From Rhodococcus opacus (GTDB taxonomy: Bacteria > Actinomycetota > Actinomycetes > Mycobacteriales > Mycobacteriaceae): a DNA stretch of 64,000 nt. The stretch is from contig NZ_JAAXPA010000005.1 of the NCBI RefSeq assembly GCF_012396235.1, positions 186,001 to 250,000 of the forward strand. The letters are read 5' to 3'. A program made the position numbers and the translations under genes. Of the stretch, positions 58,267 to 64,000 are shown in pieces; position 1 is the first letter of the stretch; each line of letters opens with the position of its first letter. A model generated the notes under the pieces. The model was not told where the DNA came from. It did not search any database and saw nothing but the letters and a program-made list of their open reading frames with translations.

Positions 58267-59307
58267 TCAGCGAACCGCCGGGGCGCCGAGGACGGCCAGC
58301 CCTCGTTCGACGACCTCGGCGAGGCTTTCCGCGGCGACGACCAGGGCGGGGTCCGGGTCGGACCGCCTCCGGTTGCGCTTGACGAACACCGACATCGTCG
58401 ACACCGTCTTGTAGTGGCAGTAGGCCAGGAACCAGTCCAGGTCGGCAACCGGAATGTCACGCTCGGCGCGGTAGGCGGCCAGGAGTTCGCCGGGGGACGG
58501 CATCCCGGCGCCGGCCGCGACATCGGCGGCCGGACGGGACCGCCGGAACCGGTGCACCGGGTCGGTGTGCATCAGCAACCACGCCAGATCGGTGCGGGGA
58601 TCGCCGACCGACCAGATCTCCCAGTCGATGATCGCGGCGAGGTCTTCGCCGGCGAACAGCATGTTCGCAAGCCGGTAGTCGCCGTGCAGCAGAGTGGGGG
58701 CGACCGGTGCCGGGATCCGGTCCGCCAGCGCTGCATGCAATTCGGCGTGGCGAGGCACGATGTCGTCGTCGACGGTGTCGAGTAGACGCGCCCAGCGGGC
58801 GAGTTCCTCCGGGACCGGGACGACCGGCTCGTTCCCGACACCCAGCGCGACGGGGTCGAGGTTCTGCATCCGGGCGAGCATCCCGGCGGCCGCGCGGGCG
58901 CGGGAGGCGACGGTGTCGGGTTCGGGCGGTGAGTCGACGACGTCGAGCAGCGGTTCGTAGGACTGCCCGTCGACGAGGGACATCGCGAAGAGGGGTGGGC
59001 GTTCGGGTGTCCCGTTCTCCTCGAAGAGGATCGTGGGGACGCGGACGCCGGAGGCAGCGCCGAGAAGTCCGATGATCCGCGCCTGCCGGAGCACGTCGCG
59101 GTTGCGGACCGGCTCGAGGCCGGGCGGTGCCATCTTGAGGACGACCGCTGTGTCTGGCCGCTCCGGCCGCGTGAGGGTGGCCCGGTAGGTCAGGCTCGAC
59201 ACCCCACCCGGCAGCGCCGACGGCGCGGACACCACGGCTCCCGGCCATCGGCGACCCGCGGCCGCCGTCGCGCGTGTGGTCAGCGTGTTCACGTCGAATT
59301 CCGTCAC
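58267..59307 (-). CDS. APH family phosphotransferase (hydroxyacyl-CoA kinase-like)
   Basis: A 346-residue kinase-fold protein, the third in the window. It has GGVSSLTYRATL near the N-terminus, the catalytic loop LLHGDYRLANMLF and IDWEIWSVGDPRTDLAWLL. The ACAD10/LvaA-like role, phosphorylating a hydroxyl on a CoA ester, fits with the ACAD11-like dehydrogenase at 55399. The start GTG at 59307 sits after GGAG; an upstream GTG at 59352 has no ribosome site. It is convergent with the quinone-oxidoreductase-like gene, ten bases apart. Confidence 0.82.
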   Translation of the reverse strand: MTEFDVNTLTTRATAAAGRRWPGAVVSAPSALPGGVSSLTYRATLTRPERPDTAVVLKMAPPGLEPVRNRDVLRQARIIGLLGAASGVRVPTILFEENGTPERPPLFAMSLVDGQSYEPLLDVVDSPPEPDTVASRARAAAGMLARMQNLDPVALGVGNEPVVPVPEELARWARLLDTVDDDIVPRHAELHAALADRIPAPVAPTLLHGDYRLANMLFAGEDLAAIIDWEIWSVGDPRTDLAWLLMHTDPVHRFRRSRPAADVAAGAGMPSPGELLAAYRAERDIPVADLDWFLAYCHYKTVSTMSVFVKRNRRRSDPDPALVVAAESLAEVVERGLAVLGAPAVR

Positions 59308-59429
59308 GTCTCCACGATCGGGCCGGTCGGCCGGTACCGCAAACACGCGCACGACCGTCGCTGAAGAAATCCACAGTGGCCCCTCGGTGGTTGCTTCGGG
59401 TGATCTCCGGTGCGTGATAGAGCTTGCCT

Positions 59430-60227
59430 ATGACATCGATCAGCGGATATCGGTCCCGGAACGATGCTGGGCTGGAGCGGTTCTCGTTGCACGGCAAGGT
59501 CGCGGTGGTGACCGGGGCGTCGTCCGGTCTCGGCGTGGCATACGCGCTCGCGCTGGCTCGAGCGGGTGCCGACGTCGTCCTCGGGGCCCGGCGTGGCGAC
59601 AAACTGGCCGCGACCGCGGAGCAGGTGCGGAAGTACAACCCCCGCGTGGTGGCGGTGGAGACCGACGTGACGCAGGTGGACCAGTGTGATCGCCTCGTCG
59701 AAGCCGCCGTCGAGGCGTTCGGGCGGGTGGACGTCCTCGTCAACAACGCAGGCACTGGCGGTGAGTACCACCACGTGACGGAGGATCCACCCGACCACTT
59801 CCGGTCCGTCGTCGACGTGAACGTGCACGGCTCCTACTGGATGATTCAGGCATGCGCGCGGGTGATGGGCCGCGGCAGTTCGATCGTGAACGTCTCCAGC
59901 GTCATGGCGCTCACGACTGCGAAGATGCCCGCCGCCGCGTACAGCGCGAGCAAGGCCGCCGTCCTCGGGCTGACCCGCGACCTCGCCGCGCAACTCGGAC
60001 CGAGCGGAATCTGGGTGAATGCCATTCTGCCGGGTGTCTTTCCGTCCGAGGCGACCGCGCACTACACCGAGAACTACAAGCGCAAGATCATCGACGCGCG
60101 GATACCCCTCGGACGCATCGGTGATCCCGCGGACATCGCCGCGGTGGTGGTGTTCCTGGCGAGCGACGCGTCCGCGTATCTGACCGGGGTGAGCTTGCCC
60201 GTCGACGGCGGCGTGCTGGTGAACTGA
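59430..60227 (+). CDS. SDR family oxidoreductase
   Basis: A 265-residue classical SDR: TGASSGLG, NNAGTGG, Ser in NVSSVMA and YxxxK in AAYSASKAAV, ending TGVSLPVDGG. It would be an NAD(P)-linked dehydrogenase of a hydroxyacyl-CoA or ring alcohol. ATG 59430 is used; a TTG two codons earlier is in frame. There is no strong ribosome site and a GATAGA -10-like element lies about eight bases upstream, so a leaderless mRNA is possible. Confidence 0.88.
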   Translation: MTSISGYRSRNDAGLERFSLHGKVAVVTGASSGLGVAYALALARAGADVVLGARRGDKLAATAEQVRKYNPRVVAVETDVTQVDQCDRLVEAAVEAFGRVDVLVNNAGTGGEYHHVTEDPPDHFRSVVDVNVHGSYWMIQACARVMGRGSSIVNVSSVMALTTAKMPAAAYSASKAAVLGLTRDLAAQLGPSGIWVNAILPGVFPSEATAHYTENYKRKIIDARIPLGRIGDPADIAAVVVFLASDASAYLTGVSLPVDGGVLVN

Positions 60228-60240
60228 GCGCGCGCGAACG

Positions 60241-60954
60241 CTATCGGTGCTGCGCCATCGAGGAGGTGACCGTGCGGGTGTTGAGACCGTCGCCCGCGTC
60301 GACGGTGAGGAACTGGCCGGTGACGCTGCGAGCGGTGGGGGAGGCGAAGAACGCGACGGCATCCGCAATGTCGGCCGGGTCGACGAATCCGTTGGGCATC
60401 GACGCGAGCCACGCGTCCTGGATGTCCTGTGGCATCGACAGGATGCCGGAACTGGCTGTCATCCCGGGCAGGACGGCGTTGGCGGTGATGCCGAGGGCGA
60501 CGTTCTCGGCCGCAACGGTCTTCACCAGACCGAGCAGGCCCGCCTTCGTGGTGCTGTAGGACACCTGGGCCGGCATGCCCTGCGTGCCTGCGGTACTGGA
60601 GATCACGACCACGCGGCCATACTGCCGTCCGCGCATCCCCGGCAGGCACTGCTGAAGCACTCGGAAGGTCCCGGTGAGGTTGACATCGAGATCCTTCCGC
60701 CACTTGTCGATCGACAGACTGTGTGCGGCACCGAACATCGTCGTCAGACCCGCATTGGCCACGTAGACGTCGATGTCGTCGAGGGGCGGCAGTTCGTCGG
60801 TGGACATGTCGGCCTGGTACGTGCATCCGGGCGCGCGGTCGAGCGTGACCACCTCCATCCCGTCGGCTTCCAGCCGGGTGACGATGGCCTTGCCGATACC
60901 GCCCTCACGTGCGGCACCGGTCACCAGTGCCTTGCGGCGGCGCGGGTCGGTCAT
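60241..60954 (-). CDS. SDR family oxidoreductase
   Basis: A 237-residue SDR with TGAAREGGIG, ANAG in place of NNAG, Ser in VISSTAG and Tyr/Lys in VSYSTTKAG. It would oxidise or reduce a hydroxyl/keto group with NAD(P). Its start overlaps the stop of the PucR gene by four bases, so both are one transcript with the F420-type gene. Confidence 0.88.
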   Translation of the reverse strand: MTDPRRRKALVTGAAREGGIGKAIVTRLEADGMEVVTLDRAPGCTYQADMSTDELPPLDDIDVYVANAGLTTMFGAAHSLSIDKWRKDLDVNLTGTFRVLQQCLPGMRGRQYGRVVVISSTAGTQGMPAQVSYSTTKAGLLGLVKTVAAENVALGITANAVLPGMTASSGILSMPQDIQDAWLASMPNGFVDPADIADAVAFFASPTARSVTGQFLTVDAGDGLNTRTVTSSMAQHR

Positions 60955-62288
60955 GCGGATCTCCGTTCGTCGGGCAATGTGTCGGCGCGCTCGAGGTCGT
61001 CGTCCTCTGCTTCGGCACAGCGGCTTTCGATGTGGAAGGCCGGATGGTCGCGAAGTCGGAGGACGAGAAGCGCGGTGTGGATGCTCAGTTGATGGGACGC
61101 CTCGCCGGTGACGTCGAGGCCGGTGAGAGTGTGCACTCGCGACAACCGGAGGCGCACCGTGTTCTCGTGCACGCCCAGCCGGGTGGCGGTGCGGCGCATG
61201 CCGCGGTTCTGCTCGAACCAGACGGCCAGTGTGCGAATCAGTTCGGTCGACGCAGCTGCGTCGTCCAGGAGGGGGCCGAGCATGTCGTCGATGAAGTGCC
61301 GGATGGCCGAGACCTCACCGTTCGCCAGGAAGAGGCGGGCCGGTCCCAGATCGTCGACGGCGAGCACGCGATGCCCCGTTCCGTGGGTGAAACGGTCTAT
61401 GCAGCGCACGACTTCCCGTGCCTCCCGGTAGGCACGGGCGAACGAATCGGATTCGTACACCGACGACACTCCGGCGATCAGTCCGCCGGTGGGGCTCAGT
61501 TCGGTGGCCGCCGTCTCGAGGTTCGCGGTGATGCGCCGGACGACGGTCGGGGATGCGACGTGATCGGGTGCCTCGATGAGCAGGAGGATTCCCTCGGAAC
61601 CGCGAGTCGACAGCACCTCCAGACCAAGAGCCCGCTCGGTGTGCTCGGCGAGGGAGCGGTCGAGATCCGCGGGTGCTCCCTCGGATTCGCGGATGTACAC
61701 CAGGGCGCGGCGGGCGTGGACGTTCACGCCGAGGTATTCGGCACCGGCCGCGAGATCGGCCCAGGCGCCGGAGCCGCGAACGAGTTGGCGGGCCAGGGCG
61801 GACCGTGCATTCCAGGCGACCCGGGTGATGCGACGCTGGGTGAGGAACTGCGCTCCGATGCGGCGGGCGCAGCGCAGGGCCACGTACTCGTCCGTGGCGT
61901 GGAACGGCGTGGGTTGTTCGTCGACGACGAGCCATCCGAGGTGTTCGCCGCGTTCGACGATCGCGCTGAGGATCTTGCGCCGCGACAACCCGGTGCCGAG
62001 TTCGGCTGGCAACAGCACGGGGTCCGCGCTGGTCGGGGTCGTCGTGTGCCCGCGCACGATGTCGCGCAGTGGTGGGAACGTGGTCTGCCTGCCGGCATCG
62101 GGCCGGGTGGACGCGACGACGTTCCCCTGGCGGTCGAACAGGGTGACTGCTTTGCCGGTGGCCTCCGCACAGACCCGGACGATCGCGGACAGGCAGTCGA
62201 CGGCCACCGCCGCGTCGTCGAGCAGCTCGTCAAACACGCTGAGCGGCAGGTGCTTACGGCCGGCGCGCTCGTCGGAGGTGGACATCAC
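60951..62288 (-). CDS. PucR/CdaR family transcriptional regulator
   Basis: A 445-residue regulator with a GAF-like N-terminal region (about 20-190), a middle domain (VNVHARRALVYIRESEG and following) and the PucR C-terminal helix-turn-helix (TATRLGVHENTVRLRLSRVHTLTG, about 375-400). PucR-type proteins activate catabolic genes in response to metabolites. A GTG at 62288 or the next-codon ATG is the start, three bases after the F420-type gene's stop. Targets are probably the SDR and F420-type genes around it. Confidence 0.9.
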   Translation of the reverse strand: MMSTSDERAGRKHLPLSVFDELLDDAAVAVDCLSAIVRVCAEATGKAVTLFDRQGNVVASTRPDAGRQTTFPPLRDIVRGHTTTPTSADPVLLPAELGTGLSRRKILSAIVERGEHLGWLVVDEQPTPFHATDEYVALRCARRIGAQFLTQRRITRVAWNARSALARQLVRGSGAWADLAAGAEYLGVNVHARRALVYIRESEGAPADLDRSLAEHTERALGLEVLSTRGSEGILLLIEAPDHVASPTVVRRITANLETAATELSPTGGLIAGVSSVYESDSFARAYREAREVVRCIDRFTHGTGHRVLAVDDLGPARLFLANGEVSAIRHFIDDMLGPLLDDAAASTELIRTLAVWFEQNRGMRRTATRLGVHENTVRLRLSRVHTLTGLDVTGEASHQLSIHTALLVLRLRDHPAFHIESRCAEAEDDDLERADTLPDERRSA

Positions 62289-62291
62289 CGG

Positions 62292-63212
62292 TCAGCGGTG
62301 ATGCTCGAGTAGCAGCGCACGGACGGACGCCGCATGCTCGATGGCCGACTCCATCGACGTGGTGGCCGGCACCAGGGTGATGTTGTCGGCGCCTGCCTCG
62401 ACGAACGAGTTCAGCCACTCGGCCACCTGCTCGGGTGTTCCGGCGGGTGCCAGATGGCGGAATTTGTCGCGCGGCAATTGATACAGCGCCTGCATCTTCT
62501 CGCCGACGAGTCGGTCCGCGACAGTGGAATCCTTGTCGAGCCCGCACCATACGTTGACGCCGAACGAGTCGGGTGCACGATTTTCCCGCGCGGCGGCCTC
62601 GAGGATCGCGGTGCGAGTCTCGGCGAAACGTCGCGGTGTGCAGAAGATTCCGAGCCAGCCGTCGCCGTAGCGGGCGGTGCGGCGAATGGCGGATTCGCCG
62701 CGGCCGCCGATGAGGATCGGCACCGCCGGCTGCGGCGCCGGCAGGATACGTGCCCGGTCGAGGGTGAAGAACTCACCGTGATGGGTCACCTCTTCGCCGG
62801 TGAGGACGGCGCGCAGCACCTCGAGGGTCTCGTCGAGGCGACGGCCGCGGGTGCTGGGGTCGACCCCGCTGTTCGAGATCTCGGAGCGGTCCTCTCCACC
62901 CACCCCGGCACCGAGGACCAGTCGGCCGGGAGCGAACTGCGAGAGCGTCGCGATCTGGCGGGCAGCGAGCATCGGATGGCGCAGGCCGAGTAGGTAGACG
63001 CCGATGACCACCGACAGGGTGTCGTGGCTGGACAGGACGGATGTGGCCGAGACCATGCCGTCGAACCCGGTCCCGCCGTGAAAGCTGATGTGGTCACCGA
63101 CGGTGATGTGATCGAGCCCCGCCTCTGCCGCGGAATCGAGCAGAAGCCGCCGATCCGCGGGTTTCGGGACGAGGAGTGCGTCCGTGACCGACAATCCCAC
63201 TCTGATCGACAC
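62292..63212 (-). CDS. LLM-class F420-dependent oxidoreductase
   Basis: A 306-residue luciferase-like monooxygenase-fold protein of the F420-binding type: DHITVGDHISFHGG, the GAGVGGEDRSEISNSGV loop and RARILPAPQPAVPILIGGRG. Such proteins use reduced F420 (or FMN) to reduce or oxidise substrates such as ketones or enoyl-CoAs. It starts with GTG at 63212 with GAGAGGAG upstream, and its promoter region carries both operator types found in this window (63235-63243 and 63290-63300). Confidence 0.9.
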   Translation of the reverse strand: MSIRVGLSVTDALLVPKPADRRLLLDSAAEAGLDHITVGDHISFHGGTGFDGMVSATSVLSSHDTLSVVIGVYLLGLRHPMLAARQIATLSQFAPGRLVLGAGVGGEDRSEISNSGVDPSTRGRRLDETLEVLRAVLTGEEVTHHGEFFTLDRARILPAPQPAVPILIGGRGESAIRRTARYGDGWLGIFCTPRRFAETRTAILEAAARENRAPDSFGVNVWCGLDKDSTVADRLVGEKMQALYQLPRDKFRHLAPAGTPEQVAEWLNSFVEAGADNITLVPATTSMESAIEHAASVRALLLEHHR

Positions 63213-63234
63213 GCTGATCTCCTCTCATGCGAAT

Positions 63235-63300
63235 GGACTGACCATAAACTTCTAACCCCGACGGTGGCAAGGGCTGGGCGAAATAATGATAACGATCGTT
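63235..63300 (-). promoter_or_regulatory. Promoter with both FadR-like and TetR-type operators
   Basis: GGACTGACC (63235-63243) lies in the leader of the F420-type gene, and TAACGATCGTT (63290-63300) lies next to a TATCATTATT -10-like stretch on the minus strand. This is the one place where both palindromes of the window occur together. Confidence 0.6.
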
Positions 63301-63323
63301 CCCGTTCGGTAGTGGGACACGTG

Positions 63324-64000
63324 TCAGCCGTGCGACAGGACGACCTTGCCGAACCCGCTGCCCTGTTCGAGGTATTGGTGCGCGGCCGCTGCCTCCGCGA
63401 GCGGGAACACCGCACTGATGGGTACGGGCGGGACGGTTTCGGTGTCCAACAGTGTCAGTAGGCCCGCGAAGTCCCCCGGGCTACCCATCGTGGTCCCGAT
63501 CAGCTCGTACTGGCCGAAGTAGAACTGGCGAACGTCGAGGGTGGCGAGTTCGCTCCGCGACGCACCGAGCACGACCACACGGCCGCCCGGACACAGGGCC
63601 GCGATGGACTGCGACCAGGTTCCCACCGAATCCAGGACGAGGTCGAATCCCCGCCCGTCGGAAGAGAGCCGGCGCGAGGCTTCCGGCCAGCCGGGGTCGT
63701 CGTACAGCACGCCGTTCGCCGCACCCAGTTCCTGCGCCTGTGCGATCTTGGAGATCGACGACGACGTGACGGTGACGTTCGCGCCCACCGCGGAGGCCAG
63801 CATCACTGCCATCGTCGCGACGCCGCCGCCCGCGCCGAGGACGAGGAGGTTCTCGCCGGCGCGGAGGCGGCCGCGCGTGAACAAGGCGCGGTAGGTCGTG
63901 AGTCCGACGAGTGGCAGCGCGGCGGCCTGCTCCCAAGTGAGGCCGCGGGGCTTCGGGGCTATGCAATCCTCGGGAACCCGTACCAACTCGGCGTAGGTGC
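63324..64000 (-). CDS. Zinc-binding-type alcohol dehydrogenase/quinone reductase-like protein, C-terminal part
   Basis: The C-terminal 225 or so residues of a medium-chain reductase; the frame is open at the window edge, so the start lies beyond base 64000. Visible features are AALPLVGLTTYRALF, the cofactor motif GAGGGVAT and the C-terminal EAAAAHQYLEQGSGFGKVVL. It would be an NADPH-dependent reductase or dehydrogenase. It runs into the F420-type unit in the same direction, with a promoter between them. Confidence 0.88.
   Translation of the reverse strand, partial: TYAELVRVPEDCIAPKPRGLTWEQAAALPLVGLTTYRALFTRGRLRAGENLLVLGAGGGVATMAVMLASAVGANVTVTSSSISKIAQAQELGAANGVLYDDPGWPEASRRLSSDGRGFDLVLDSVGTWSQSIAALCPGGRVVVLGASRSELATLDVRQFYFGQYELIGTTMGSPGDFAGLLTLLDTETVPPVPISAVFPLAEAAAAHQYLEQGSGFGKVVLSHG

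Noticed and set aside
1..64000. Mobile elements, prophage or CRISPR arrays.
   Set aside because: No transposase, integrase, phage or Cas motif and no regularly spaced direct repeats were found on reading either strand.

Overview
The window is 64 kb of high-GC DNA from a mycolic-acid-type actinobacterium, most probably a Rhodococcus (opacus/jostii-like). The evidence is dense GC-rich genes with frequent GTG starts, an F420-type luciferase-like oxidoreductase, a DUF3263 protein, and very many paralogous acyl-CoA dehydrogenases, crotonases, SDRs and CoA ligases. No rRNA, tRNA, insertion sequence, phage gene or CRISPR array was seen. Assignments rest on protein motifs and recalled family sequences; no database search was possible.

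Layout. (1) 1-3754: a four-gene MalEFGK-type ABC importer for a sugar or polyol, cut at its 5' end by the window. (2) 3821-12149: a CoA ligase, an SDR without catalytic residues, a HgdC/BadF-type ATPase activator, two 2-hydroxyacyl-CoA dehydratase subunits and, divergently, an alpha-methylacyl-CoA racemase-like protein with a PaaX-type regulator. The dehydratase family is oxygen-sensitive and mostly known from anaerobes, so it stands out here. (3) 12169-20384: a CYP108-like (P450terp-like) monooxygenase with its reductase, [2Fe-2S] ferredoxin, alcohol dehydrogenase and aldehyde dehydrogenase, then two GAF-LuxR regulators. This set suits oxidation of a terpene-type methyl group to a carboxylic acid. 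(4) 20607-46268: a large CoA-thioester catabolic island with two CoA ligases, a HadAB-like hydratase pair, four acyl-CoA dehydrogenases, thiolase, CoA-transferase, HMG-CoA lyase, a BadH-like 2-hydroxycyclohexanecarbonyl-CoA dehydrogenase, two BadI/MenB-type ring-cleaving hydrolase candidates, further crotonases, a second racemase-like protein, an ACAD10-type kinase and a dienoyl-CoA reductase. (5) 46617-64000: an LvaA/LvaB-like kinase pair, two transporters, two CrtC/lipocalin-like proteins, IclR, TetR and PucR regulators, thioesterase, acyl-CoA dehydrogenase, MaoC hydratase, quinone-oxidoreductase-like enzymes, SDRs and an F420-type oxidoreductase.

Working model (inference): a cyclic terpenoid or other substituted alicyclic compound is taken up, oxidised by the P450 and the two dehydrogenases to a ring carboxylic acid, activated to its CoA ester, dehydrogenated, hydrated, oxidised by the BadH-like SDR and ring-opened by a BadI/MenB-like hydrolase. 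The branched dicarboxyl-CoA is then shortened through HMG-CoA lyase, CoA-transferase and thiolase. The kinases, the 2-hydroxyacyl-CoA dehydratase and the CrtC-like proteins would be different ways of adding or removing hydroxyl groups.

Regulation. A FadR-like palindrome, consensus GGWCNGWCC, recurs at core promoters from 20493 to 63243, including that of the GntR/FCD regulator at 27365-28138, which makes that protein the prime candidate regulator. A second palindrome, TAACGATCGTTA, overlaps promoters of the MenB-like gene and the thioesterase/TetR pair and, in near-identical form, that of the F420-type gene. Several of these promoters look leaderless. One thioesterase gene (42406-43212) carries an in-frame stop.
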